Shown: piece after piece, positions 8,252-17,411 of the stretch
Layout of the letters: the number at the start of each line of letters is the position of its first letter
Numbering within the stretch: the stretch's first letter is position 1
NCBI GenBank assembly: GCA_020162035.1
Contig: JAIUNM010000007.1
Span: forward strand, 62,001-126,000
Reading direction: 5' to 3'
DNA from: Bacteroidota bacterium
Lineage (GTDB): Bacteria; Bacteroidota; Bacteroidia; B-17B0; Aurantibacillaceae
Length of the DNA stretch: 64,000 bases
Notes under the pieces: model-generated
Told to the model about the DNA's origin: nothing
Database searches by the model: none
Seen by the model: the letters and a program-made list of their open reading frames with translations, nothing else
Translations under genes and position numbers: made by a program

Positions 8252-10234
8252 TTACTTAACAACTACTCTTCCAAGTAAAAAATTTACTCTTACTCTCATT
8301 CTATTTAAATCATCTAATGTTTTAGAAATTATTAAACCATTTTCGTAATCATTTGTTTTTAATAACTCCTGACTTTCATTATACATTTCGTTAAGTTTTT
8401 TTGATTTGTAACTAAATAAAGTAGTACGAGTTAATTTTTTTAATAATTGTAATTCATTTGGAACTAATACACCATATAATTTCCATTTATCACTTAACTC
8501 GTAATTTGAATGTACATGGTTAATTACAAAGCTACCAATTAATGGGTTGCTGTGGTTTGCAAAATAAGTTAAATTAGGTAGCCTTTGTTGACTTAATTCA
8601 TTAACATACTCATCAAAAATAGAAGTGTAGATTGGGTTTTCAAATTTAATTGCATCTCTTGATAATTCAAAAAAAATGTATTCGCCCAAAGTAATTTCTA
8701 AATCAAACTCTTCCATGTTTTCATCATCAGCTTCAATAGTAACATAAGCATTACCATAAGCTAATAACAAACGAATAAGTTCTTTTTCTTCGGCTTCAAA
8801 AGGCGCAATAACTTCTTGTTCTTTATTTTCAGTAACTGAATTATTTATTATTTCTGTTTCATTAATTACATCATTATTATTTTCTTTATGAAATTGTTTT
8901 TTATGAGCAGCTCTAATTTTATTGGTTTCTAATAATAAAATTTTTTCGTCAAGTTCCATTATCTGAGAGCACTCTTTAACATAAATACTTCTAATTATAT
9001 TATCAGGTATTAGAGCAATACTACTTACAATGGTTTTTATTACTCCAGCTTTTTTAATAGGGTCGCCTTTACTAGCTTCATTTAATTTATTAGCTGTATA
9101 ATATAAAAAATCTTGTGTGTTGTTATTTACATACTCTTCAAATTCACTATGAGAAACTTTTCTGTAATAACTATCTGGGTCGTCATTATCAGGAAAAAAT
9201 AACAAACGCACATTCATACCTTCTTCTAACAACATAGGAATAGCACGCGCGCTGGCTTTTTGTCCGGCTTCATCGCCATCATATAAAACAACAATGTTAT
9301 TTGTATATCTGTGTATAGATTTTATTTGCTCAACAGTTAAAGAAGTTCCACTACTTGCAACCACATTTTCAAAACCTGCTTGATGCATTGCAATAACATC
9401 CATGTAACCTTCAACCAAAAAGCATTTATCGTTTTTTTGAATAGCACTTTTTGCAAACCAAAGCCCATATAACACTTTGCTTTTATTGTAAATTTCAGTT
9501 TCGGGACTATTAATGTATTTAGCTAATTTTTTATCGTTACTTAAAATTCTTCCTCCAAATCCAACTACTCTACCTCCAACATCGTGTATAGGAAACATTA
9601 CGCGCCCTGCATATCTATCAAATAAATTTTTACTTTCAATGGTTTGGCCTTCAATATGGTTATTACTTAAAATACTCATCCCTGTTGAAACTAAATATTT
9701 TGGTTGATATCCAGCAGCTACAGCATCTTCAGTAAATTGTTTTCTAGCCTCTAAACTATAACCTAAACCAAATTTTTCAATTAAATTTTGAGTAATTTCT
9801 CTTTGTTTAAAATATCCTAATCCAACAGAACGCCCTTCATCAGTATTATTCATCTTGTCAGAAAAATAGCGTTGCGCATAGCTCATAACTATGTACATAC
9901 TTTCACGTTCTGTTTGCGCTTGTTTTTCTTCTGTTGTTTGTTCTTTTTCAACAACTTCTATTCCGTATTTATTTGCTAACCATTTTAATGCTTCGGGGTA
10001 ACTTAGTGTTAGCTGGTCCATTACAAAATTTACAGGTGAGCCTGCTTTTCCACAACCAAAACATTTGTAAATATTTTTTGCAGGCGATACCGTAAACGAA
10101 GGTGTTTTTTCACCATGAAATGGGCATAAACCTAATAAATTTGCGCCACGTTTTTTTAAAGTAATAAAATCTCCTATTACCTCTTCTACACGAGCTGTTT
10201 CTAGAATTGTATCAACTGTTGGTTTAGGAATCAT
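8252..10234 (-). CDS. dnaG: DNA primase
   Basis: Synthesises RNA primers for chromosome replication. The 660-residue protein has the N-terminal CHC2 zinc ribbon (Cys37, His40, Cys58, Cys61 in CPFH and CFGCG), the primase core domain (about 120-260, with LFDRYAGRVMFPIHD), and the Toprim metal site (Glu275 in LVEGYMDV and the DGDE motif at 319-322). The C-terminal region (about 440-660), which would contact the helicase, is Asn/Glu-rich and divergent, as is usual. Length and architecture are normal. It has its own transcription unit, convergent with the gene at 7849 and divergent from 10290. Confidence 0.97.
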   Translation of the reverse strand: MIPKPTVDTILETARVEEVIGDFITLKKRGANLLGLCPFHGEKTPSFTVSPAKNIYKCFGCGKAGSPVNFVMDQLTLSYPEALKWLANKYGIEVVEKEQTTEEKQAQTERESMYIVMSYAQRYFSDKMNNTDEGRSVGLGYFKQREITQNLIEKFGLGYSLEARKQFTEDAVAAGYQPKYLVSTGMSILSNNHIEGQTIESKNLFDRYAGRVMFPIHDVGGRVVGFGGRILSNDKKLAKYINSPETEIYNKSKVLYGLWFAKSAIQKNDKCFLVEGYMDVIAMHQAGFENVVASSGTSLTVEQIKSIHRYTNNIVVLYDGDEAGQKASARAIPMLLEEGMNVRLLFFPDNDDPDSYYRKVSHSEFEEYVNNNTQDFLYYTANKLNEASKGDPIKKAGVIKTIVSSIALIPDNIIRSIYVKECSQIMELDEKILLLETNKIRAAHKKQFHKENNNDVINETEIINNSVTENKEQEVIAPFEAEEKELIRLLLAYGNAYVTIEADDENMEEFDLEITLGEYIFFELSRDAIKFENPIYTSIFDEYVNELSQQRLPNLTYFANHSNPLIGSFVINHVHSNYELSDKWKLYGVLVPNELQLLKKLTRTTLFSYKSKKLNEMYNESQELLKTNDYENGLIISKTLDDLNRMRVRVNFLLGRVVVK

Positions 10235-10289
10235 TATTTTATTAAATTAGAGGTTTAAAGATACTAACCTTTATTATAATTATAAAATT

Positions 10290-11630
10290 ATGCTAAAAAA
10301 ACATTTATTACTAATAACACTTACTTTATTTTCATTTTGTAACTTTTCAAATGCTCAAGTTCAAGAAGACGAATCAAAAGAAATTCATCCCTATAAAAAA
10401 TTAACAAAAAAATTTATTGGTAATATAAAACGAAATGAGTTTAATAAAAATAGTTCGTTTTTTGACTCAACTCAATTTGGTAAAAAAATGGAATATATTG
10501 TTGAGAAAAGCTTAGATGATTTTAATAAAAATTACGGAAATATTACCGCAATTGAAAAAACAGAAGTTGACACACAAGGCTGTAAAATGGCTAGTTTTAC
10601 ATATATTAAAACAGCAAAAGGCAAAGCTACTTGGTTTATATTATTTGATCAAGCACAACGAATTTCCAATTTTATTATTGATACTTTTCAAAATCAAAAA
10701 TTTTATCAAAACCCAAGTTCATTTAAAAATTACACCCGAAAAAATATTCAAATTGAAACCAATCCTTTTGTTACATTACCAGGTTATTTGTACCAACCAA
10801 ATGGAATTAAAAAGGCACCAGCAGTTTTAATGGTTCAAGGTAGTGGCCCAAGTGATAGACACGAAACTATTGGATCAAATAAAATATTTTTAGATTTTAT
10901 AATTCCATTGTTAGAAAAAGGTAATTCGGTACTTGTTTACGATAAAAGATCATATGTTTATCAATCAAACATGTATAATAAAGTAGATACTATTGATTAT
11001 TATGAAGAAACTATTGATGATGCTGTTGCTGCAATTAAATTTTTAAAAACACAACCAAATATAGACTCAACAAAAATTAGTTTAATAGGCCATAGCCTAG
11101 GCGGCAAATGCGCACCAATGATTGCAACAAAAGTTTCTTTAAATAAATTAATTTTATTAGCAGCACCTGTAAGACCTTTAATTGAACTTTTACCTGAACA
11201 AATTGAATACATTGCCAACATTGATGCGGTAATTGATGAAAAAGAAAAGGCTCAAATTAATCAATTAAACTGGATTAAAAACAAAATTTTAAGTCCAGAT
11301 TATAATTCAAAAAGTAAAATTACAATACCTGGCACTACAGCAAAATATTGGGTTACAGATAAAAACTTTAACAACTTAAAAACTGCACAAGAATTAAAAT
11401 TACCAATACTATTATTACAAGGAGTTAGAGATTATAATGTGCCGTTAAAAGATTATAATTTATGGCTTGCAGGAATGAAAGGTAAATCTAACTTTAAATC
11501 TGTATTATTTGATGATTTAGACCATTTATTTTTTACTGGTAGTGGCTTAGCAAACCCTAAAGATATTGCCAAACCCAATCATGTTAGCCCAAAAGCTATT
11601 AACGAAGTAATTACATTTTTAAAGAATTAA
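10290..11630 (+). CDS. exported alpha/beta hydrolase with DUF3887-type N-terminal domain
   Basis: A 446-residue protein with a signal peptide (about residues 1-22, NFSNAQ). Residues about 30-130 form a domain like DUF3887 (KFIGNIKRNEF...FDSTQFGKK). The hydrolase domain follows, with oxyanion strand VLMVQGSGPSDRHE, nucleophile elbow GHSLGG (about 267-272), an acid in GVRDYNVPL and the catalytic histidine in DDLDHLFF. It is probably an esterase or peptidase acting in the periplasm; the substrate is unknown. It precedes rnr by 56 bases on the same strand. Confidence 0.85.
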   Translation: MLKKHLLLITLTLFSFCNFSNAQVQEDESKEIHPYKKLTKKFIGNIKRNEFNKNSSFFDSTQFGKKMEYIVEKSLDDFNKNYGNITAIEKTEVDTQGCKMASFTYIKTAKGKATWFILFDQAQRISNFIIDTFQNQKFYQNPSSFKNYTRKNIQIETNPFVTLPGYLYQPNGIKKAPAVLMVQGSGPSDRHETIGSNKIFLDFIIPLLEKGNSVLVYDKRSYVYQSNMYNKVDTIDYYEETIDDAVAAIKFLKTQPNIDSTKISLIGHSLGGKCAPMIATKVSLNKLILLAAPVRPLIELLPEQIEYIANIDAVIDEKEKAQINQLNWIKNKILSPDYNSKSKITIPGTTAKYWVTDKNFNNLKTAQELKLPILLLQGVRDYNVPLKDYNLWLAGMKGKSNFKSVLFDDLDHLFFTGSGLANPKDIAKPNHVSPKAINEVITFLKN

Positions 11631-11686
11631 TTTTTTGTTAATAACACGTTATTGTAATTAAACTACATTGTGGTATATTTATCACA

Positions 11687-13900
11687 ATGTCTAAAAACAA
11701 AAAACCAAAACGATTTTTATTTGAAGAAGTTTTAGATTTCTTAAAGCATAATGCCTCAAAAACATTTAATTACAAACAATTGGGCGCAGCTATGGAAATT
11801 AATGTTGATGCAGAAAGAGCTCAATTAATTGAAGTTCTTACTTCACTTAAACAACAAGGTTTTGTTTTAGAAAAAGAAACAGGCAAATTTCAAATTAAAG
11901 AAACCAAACAATACATAACTGGAACTATTGATTTTACTAGCCAGGCAAGTGCATTTGTTGTGTATAACGAAAATGAACCAGATGTTTTTATTCCTGCTAA
12001 AAAAACAAAAGATGCTTTTCAGGGAGATTTGGTAAAGGTTTATTTACTTCCAAAACGAAGTGGTAAAAGCTTTAGGCGCGAAGGCGAAGTGGTTGAAGTT
12101 ATAAAACGCGCAAAAACAGAATTTGTTGGAACAATTAAAGTAAATCCAAAGTTTGCTTTTGTGATTCCGGATAGCAATAAAATTCATGTAGATTTTTTTA
12201 TAAGAAGTAGCGAAATTAATGGTGCAAAAGATGGTCAAAAAGTAAAATTTAAACTTAAAGATTGGAACGAAAAAGATCAAAATCCAACTGGTCAAGTAAT
12301 TAGTGTTTTAGGCTATCCTGGCGAACACCAAAGTGAAATGAATGCTATTATGGCAGAGTATGGTTTACCTGATAAATTTCCTGATGCAATTGAATACGAA
12401 GCCAAAAAAATTCCAACCGAAATTACACTAGAAGAAATAAAAAAACGTTTAGACTATAGAGAAATTACAACTTTTACTATCGACCCTGTAGATGCTAAAG
12501 ATTTTGACGATGCTCTTTCTTTACAAAAAATACAAAATGGAAATTGGGAAGTTGGTGTTCATATAGCAGATGTTACACATTATTTAAAACCCAACACCGC
12601 TTTAGATAAAGAGGCTGTTAATAGAGCAACCAGCGTTTATTTGGTTGATAGATGCATACCCATGTTACCCGAAGTACTAAGCAATTTTGTTTGTTCGTTA
12701 AGGCCTAACGAAGAAAAATATTGTTTTGCTGCTATTTTTGAACTTGATGAAAATGCTCAAATTTTAAATCAAACTTTTTCTAAAACAGTAATTAATAGCA
12801 ATAGGAGATTTACTTACGAAGAAGTACAAGAAATTATTGAAGGAACTGATGGAGATTATAAAACAGAAATTTTAATATTAGATAATCTTGCAAAAAAATT
12901 AAGAGCTGATAGATTAAGAAAAGGCTCCATAACATTTGATAAAGCCGAAGTTAAATTTAATCTTGATGAACAAGGAAAACCTTTAGGTGTATTTTTTAAA
13001 ACACAAAAAGATGCGCATAAATTAATTGAAGATTTTATGCTGTTGGCTAATAAAAAAGTTTCTGAATTTTTAAGTAAAAATAACTCAAACGAAAACAACA
13101 ATAAGAAAAACAAAAACACTGACAACAATGCCTTATGCGTTTACCGTATTCATGATGTACCAACCGAAGAAAAAATGAATGAATTAAGCGGATTTGCCGC
13201 AAGGTTTGGTCATGTAATGAATTTAGGCAACCGTTTAAAAAACGCACAAGCAATAAATAAATTATTAGTTGATGTAAAACAAAAAAAAGAACAAAACATG
13301 ATAGAGCTTTTGGCTGTGCGCAGCATGCCTAAGGCTTATTATTCAACTAAAAATGTTGGTCATTATGGTTTAGGTTTCGAATTTTATTCGCATTTCACAT
13401 CTCCAATTAGAAGGTACCCAGATGTACTTTTACATAGATTATTAGAAGCTAAATTAACACATAAAAATTACAGCAATAAAGATGAATTAGAGTTTTTATG
13501 CCAACACAGTAGCGATATGGAAAGATTAGCTGCTGAAGCCGAACGCGCATCTATTAAATACAAGCAAGTTGAATTTATGAGCGATAAAATTGGTAAAGAG
13601 TTTGCAGGAATAATTAGCGGAGTAACCGAATGGGGAATATATATTGAAGTAACCGAAAATAAATGCGAAGGCATGGTTCGTGTTCGCGAATTAAAGGGCG
13701 ACCAATTTATGTTTGACGAAGATAATTACAGATACATTGGCCGTAACACTAAAAAAATATTTGCCTTAGGCGATCAAGTAACTATAAAAGTTAAAGAAGC
13801 CGATTTAATTAAAAAACAATTAACTTATGAAATTGTAGATTCAGCAACTACCGAAAATAAAACAAAATTTATAGACCATAAAAGACGTAGAGGCAAATAA
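11687..13900 (+). CDS. rnr: ribonuclease R (RNase II/VacB family 3'-5' exoribonuclease)
   Basis: Degrades structured RNA processively from the 3' end. The order of domains in the 737 residues is an N-terminal winged-helix-like region (KRFLFEEVLDFLKHN), cold-shock OB folds (about 80-215), the RNB catalytic domain with the magnesium-binding motif DPVDAKDFDDALS (from about 266), and a C-terminal S1 domain (about 635-720, GIISGVTEWGIYIEV). An Asn/Lys-rich low-complexity insert (about residues 462-480) interrupts the RNB domain just before LCVYRIHDVP; the frame stays open and flanking motifs are intact. It is followed after one base by an esterase gene. Confidence 0.96.
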   Translation: MSKNKKPKRFLFEEVLDFLKHNASKTFNYKQLGAAMEINVDAERAQLIEVLTSLKQQGFVLEKETGKFQIKETKQYITGTIDFTSQASAFVVYNENEPDVFIPAKKTKDAFQGDLVKVYLLPKRSGKSFRREGEVVEVIKRAKTEFVGTIKVNPKFAFVIPDSNKIHVDFFIRSSEINGAKDGQKVKFKLKDWNEKDQNPTGQVISVLGYPGEHQSEMNAIMAEYGLPDKFPDAIEYEAKKIPTEITLEEIKKRLDYREITTFTIDPVDAKDFDDALSLQKIQNGNWEVGVHIADVTHYLKPNTALDKEAVNRATSVYLVDRCIPMLPEVLSNFVCSLRPNEEKYCFAAIFELDENAQILNQTFSKTVINSNRRFTYEEVQEIIEGTDGDYKTEILILDNLAKKLRADRLRKGSITFDKAEVKFNLDEQGKPLGVFFKTQKDAHKLIEDFMLLANKKVSEFLSKNNSNENNNKKNKNTDNNALCVYRIHDVPTEEKMNELSGFAARFGHVMNLGNRLKNAQAINKLLVDVKQKKEQNMIELLAVRSMPKAYYSTKNVGHYGLGFEFYSHFTSPIRRYPDVLLHRLLEAKLTHKNYSNKDELEFLCQHSSDMERLAAEAERASIKYKQVEFMSDKIGKEFAGIISGVTEWGIYIEVTENKCEGMVRVRELKGDQFMFDEDNYRYIGRNTKKIFALGDQVTIKVKEADLIKKQLTYEIVDSATTENKTKFIDHKRRRGK

Positions 13901-13901
13901 A

Positions 13902-14660
13902 ATGAAACCATTTATAATTTTATTTTTATTAGTTCTAAATTTATTTGTTACCGCTCAAAGCATTAACACTAGCCTAACTTACACATATCATTTACCTACC
14001 AAAACATCAAATAAAACACCTTTGTTAATTATGTTACATGGTTATGGTAGTAACGAAACCGATTTGTTTGAAATGCATAAAACTTTTGATGAAAGATATG
14101 CTGTTTTTAGTTTAAGAGCTCCCATTTCAATCCCGCAATCTGGCTTTTGTTGGTTCCCAATCGAAATAAAAAACGATAGTACTTTAGTTTACGATTATAA
14201 AAAAGTACTTGAAAGTAAAAAATTAATACTAAGTTTTATTAGCAATGCTTGCAAAACTTTTAATTTAGATAGTTCAAATGTAGTGTTGTTTGGTTTTAGC
14301 CAGGGTGCAATTTTAAGTACAGATATTGCAATAACAACACCAAACAAAATTAAAGGGATAATTGCATTAAGCGGAATGTTACTTAAAGAAACTGAAGCAC
14401 AAATTAAAAACACAAAACAATGGCAAAACATTAATCAAGTTAAAATTAGGTTTGCCCACGGTTATTCTGATAATGTAATTAACATTAAACAAGCTCAAAA
14501 AATAGAAAAACTAATTGCTGAAAAAAATTTAACTAACTCAAAAATGAAATATTATAAAATGGGTCATAACATTTGTGGTGAGGAACTAAATGATATAAAA
14601 AGCTGGCTTACTACAATGGTAAAATCATCAAGCGAAAAAACAAGTATTAACAAAAAATAA
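13902..14660 (+). CDS. exported serine esterase (phospholipase/carboxylesterase family)
   Basis: A 252-residue alpha/beta hydrolase with a signal peptide ([19 protein letters not shown]). Family landmarks are the oxyanion strand [13 protein letters not shown], the nucleophile elbow GFSQGA (about 132-137), an aspartate in GYSDNVI and a histidine in [10 protein letters not shown]. This fits the carboxylesterase/lysophospholipase group of dienelactone-hydrolase-like enzymes; the substrate cannot be read from the sequence. It is one base after rnr and eleven before thyA, so it is probably part of the same operon, although a metabolic connection is not evident. Confidence 0.88.
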   Translation: MKPFIILFLLVLNLFVTAQSINTSLTYTYHLPTKTSNKTPLLIMLHGYGSNETDLFEMHKTFDERYAVFSLRAPISIPQSGFCWFPIEIKNDSTLVYDYKKVLESKKLILSFISNACKTFNLDSSNVVLFGFSQGAILSTDIAITTPNKIKGIIALSGMLLKETEAQIKNTKQWQNINQVKIRFAHGYSDNVINIKQAQKIEKLIAEKNLTNSKMKYYKMGHNICGEELNDIKSWLTTMVKSSSEKTSINKK

Positions 14661-14670
14661 ATTTTATAAA

Positions 14671-15465
14671 ATGAAACAATACCACGATTTAATGCAACAT
14701 GTTTTAAACGTTGGCGCAACAAAAACCGATAGAACAGGAACCGGAACTACAAGCGTATTTGGATATCAAATGCGTTTTAATTTAGAAGAAGGTTTTCCTC
14801 TATTAACAACAAAAAAACTACACACTAAAAGTATAATTCACGAATTACTTTGGTTTTTACAAGGCTCTACAAACATTAAATATTTAAAAGATAATGGCGT
14901 AAGTATTTGGGATGAATGGGCTGATGAAAATGGAAATTTAGGTCCGGTTTATGGTTACCAATGGCGCAATTGGCCAACACCAAATGGAGGGCACATCGAT
15001 CAAATTACACAAGTAATTGAAATGATTAAAAAAAATCCCGACTCGCGCAGATTAATAGTTAGCGCATGGAATGTGGCCGACATTAATCAAATGAAACTAC
15101 CGCCATGCCACGCATTTTTTCAATTTTATGTTGCCGATGGAAAATTAAGTTGTCAATTATATCAACGCAGTGCAGATATTTTTTTAGGTGTACCTTTTAA
15201 TATTGCATCGTATGCATTGTTATTATTAATGGTTGCTCAAGTTTGTAATTTAAAACCAGGCGAGTTTGTTCATACATTGGGAGATGCACATTTATACAGT
15301 AACCATATCGAACAAGCTAAACTACAATTAACAAGAGATTTTCGTCCTTTACCAAAATTAAAAATTAACCCAAATGTAAAATCCATTTTCGATTTTAAAT
15401 TTGAAGATTTTGAATTAACAGATTATAACCCACATCCACACATAAAAGCAGCTGTAGCCGTATAA
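14671..15465 (+). CDS. thyA: thymidylate synthase
   Basis: Converts dUMP to dTMP with methylenetetrahydrofolate. The product is 264 residues, the same length as the Escherichia coli enzyme, and the catalytic cysteine falls at position 146 in [10 protein letters not shown]. Other conserved segments are [12 protein letters not shown] near the N-terminus, the dUMP phosphate-binding [13 protein letters not shown], the [18 protein letters not shown] strand, and the C-terminal IKAAVAV loop that closes the active site. It is complete and ordinary, in the middle of a co-directional run. Confidence 0.98.
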   Translation: MKQYHDLMQHVLNVGATKTDRTGTGTTSVFGYQMRFNLEEGFPLLTTKKLHTKSIIHELLWFLQGSTNIKYLKDNGVSIWDEWADENGNLGPVYGYQWRNWPTPNGGHIDQITQVIEMIKKNPDSRRLIVSAWNVADINQMKLPPCHAFFQFYVADGKLSCQLYQRSADIFLGVPFNIASYALLLLMVAQVCNLKPGEFVHTLGDAHLYSNHIEQAKLQLTRDFRPLPKLKINPNVKSIFDFKFEDFELTDYNPHPHIKAAVAV

Positions 15466-15466
15466 A

Positions 15467-16219
15467 ATGATTGCAAGTATTTTTCATAAAGGAAAAGATT
15501 ATAAAGTTGATTTTTACAAACCAATTAATATTTCAATGCCTTTAACTACAAATGTAAATGCAGCAAGTGCATGGTATGTAGATCCCGTAAAAATAGAACC
15601 TGTTGTTAATGGTAATTGGATTGGCGATGTTAATAAAGGTGGAAGTGTAAATTTTAGAAACATAACTTTTAATCCGCATGGTAATGGTACACATACCGAA
15701 TGTGTAGGTCATATTAGTAAAGAAAATTATACTGTAAATAATAGTTTTACACGTTATTTATTTATAGCAGAATTAATTACTGTTTTACCAGTGCAATTAC
15801 CAAATGGAGATTTTGTAATTACAAAAAATCAATTACAACAAGCTTTAGCTGAAATAAAAAATTGCGAAGCTGTAATTATAAGAACGTTAAGCAATGGTTT
15901 AAATAAATTAACTACACAATACAGTAATACCAATCCTCCATACATTTTAAAAGATGCAATTACTTTTTTAAATGAAATTGGCATAGAACATTTATTAATT
16001 GATTTACCAAGTGTTGACAAAGAAGTTGATGGCGGCGAATTGCTTGCCCATCACGAATTTTGGCAATATCCAAACAATACTCAAATTAATAAAACAATAA
16101 CAGAATTTATTTATGTTCCTAACGAAATTGAAGACGGAACATATTTATTAAACTTTCAAATTGCACCATTTGTAAATGATGCAACACCAAGCAAACCCAT
16201 TTTATATAAACTATTTTAA
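15467..16219 (+). CDS. cyclase-family hydrolase (kynurenine formamidase-like fold)
   Basis: A 250-residue protein of the metal-dependent cyclase family (PF04199), recognised by the zinc-binding motif H71-GNGTH76-TECVG-H82, a variant of the usual H-x-G-T-H-x-D-x-x-x-H in which Glu78 replaces Asp. DLPSVDKEVDGGELLAHHEFW near residues 185-205 is the second conserved block. Members hydrolyse N-formylkynurenine, isatin or other amides, so the substrate is open. A 3-hydroxyanthranilate dioxygenase at 58588 makes kynurenine catabolism possible, but they are 42 kb apart. It has a one-base gap from thyA. Confidence 0.8.
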   Translation: MIASIFHKGKDYKVDFYKPINISMPLTTNVNAASAWYVDPVKIEPVVNGNWIGDVNKGGSVNFRNITFNPHGNGTHTECVGHISKENYTVNNSFTRYLFIAELITVLPVQLPNGDFVITKNQLQQALAEIKNCEAVIIRTLSNGLNKLTTQYSNTNPPYILKDAITFLNEIGIEHLLIDLPSVDKEVDGGELLAHHEFWQYPNNTQINKTITEFIYVPNEIEDGTYLLNFQIAPFVNDATPSKPILYKLF

Positions 16220-16230
16220 TAAATAAAAAA

Positions 16231-17007
16231 ATGAACTTAATTGAATCCCAAATTAATAATAACGTTTTAATTTTAAAATTAAACAGACCCGATAAGTTTA
16301 ATAGCTTTAATAGACCAATGGCTTTAGAACTTATTGAAAAATTAAATGAAGCAAATACAAATAAAGCGGTACGTGCAGTACTGTTAACTGGCAATGGTAA
16401 AGCATTTTGTGCAGGACAAGATTTAGCCGAAGCTATGGATGTTAATGGTCCAGGAATAAAAACAATTGTTGAAGAACATTACAATCCAATTATTTTAAAA
16501 ATTAGAGAGTTAAAAAAACCAGTAATTGCTGTTGTAAATGGTGTTGCTGCTGGCGCAGGTGCAAACATTGCAATTGCTTGCGATATTGTGTTAGCAAGCG
16601 AAAACGCTTCTTTTATTCAAGCATTTAGTAAAATTGGTTTAGTGCCTGATAGTGGTGGTACTTATTTTTTACCCAGAGTTGTTGGTTTTAATTTAGCCAG
16701 CGCATTAATGATTACAGGCGATAAACTTACAGTTGAAGATGCTCAAAAATTTGGCATTGTTTATAAAATATTTAATTCAGAAAATTTACTTGAAGAAGCA
16801 GTAAAATTTTGCGAAACAATTGCGCAAATGCCTACTGCCGCTATTGCACAAACCAAACATCTTTTAAATAACTCATACTCAAATACTTTACACCAACAAT
16901 TGCAACAAGAAGGTAAAGAACAAGTAACTTCTGCTAAAAGTTACGATTATAACGAAGGTGTAAATGCTTTTTTAGAAAAAAGAAAGCCATCATTTAAAGG
17001 CGAATAA
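16231..17007 (+). CDS. enoyl-CoA hydratase/isomerase family protein (PaaG-like)
   Basis: A 258-residue crotonase-fold enzyme acting on acyl-CoA. Oxyanion-hole segments are GNGKAFCAGQDL (from about residue 54) and VNGVAAGAGANIA (from about 102); the PDSGGTYFLPR block (about 141-151) is the arrangement found in PaaG-type isomerases, which carry an aspartate here. The exact substrate is not determinable: a phenylacetate ring-isomerase or a general fatty-acid enzyme are both possible, and no other paa genes are present. It lies 11 bases after the cyclase gene and may act with the 3-hydroxyacyl-CoA dehydrogenase at 31086 (inference). Confidence 0.88.
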   Translation: MNLIESQINNNVLILKLNRPDKFNSFNRPMALELIEKLNEANTNKAVRAVLLTGNGKAFCAGQDLAEAMDVNGPGIKTIVEEHYNPIILKIRELKKPVIAVVNGVAAGAGANIAIACDIVLASENASFIQAFSKIGLVPDSGGTYFLPRVVGFNLASALMITGDKLTVEDAQKFGIVYKIFNSENLLEEAVKFCETIAQMPTAAIAQTKHLLNNSYSNTLHQQLQQEGKEQVTSAKSYDYNEGVNAFLEKRKPSFKGE

Positions 17008-17023
17008 TTTAATTTATTTTAAA

Positions 17024-17296
17024 ATGAAATTTATTTTAAAACTGTTTCTATTGCTTGTTTTATTTAGTGTTCCGGCACAAATAATAGCACAACAAGACGA
17101 AATGTTTAAACAAAAAAAAGAAAGAAAACGCGTTTGGCGTAAGTGGAAAAGAAATAAAGGAAGTTATAACCCATATCTTGATAAAAAAAGTAAACCAAGT
17201 ATGCGCCAAGCAAAAGCCGATAAAAAAGACCAAAAAAAACAAAAACGGCACGCTAAACGTCAATTACGTAGAAATAAACGCACTTTAAATAACTAA
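17024..17296 (+). CDS. small, very basic secreted protein
   Basis: A 90-residue product with a signal peptide (KFILKLFLLLVLFSVPAQIIAQ). The 68-residue remainder is about half Lys and Arg (KKERKRVWRKWKRNKGSYNP, KKQKRHAKRQLRRNKRTLNN) and contains the aromatic-rich patch WRKWKRNKGSYNPYLD. No family is recognised. It is the last gene of the run from 11687 and is similar in type to the product of 7849, which also begins with a signal peptide and has an overwhelmingly basic mature region. Confidence 0.7.
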   Translation: MKFILKLFLLLVLFSVPAQIIAQQDEMFKQKKERKRVWRKWKRNKGSYNPYLDKKSKPSMRQAKADKKDQKKQKRHAKRQLRRNKRTLNN

Positions 17297-17411
17297 AAAA
17301 CAACACTTTATTGACTATTTTAGGTACTTTTTAACAATTTACAAGCATTTAGACGAATTTTATTGATTGTTCTCATTTTTTCCATTATTTTTATTAAAAA
17401 ATTAAGTGGTT

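Noticed and set aside
10516..10830. 104-codon frame inside the exported hydrolase gene
   Set aside because: It is out of frame with a clear alpha/beta hydrolase gene and has no independent support.
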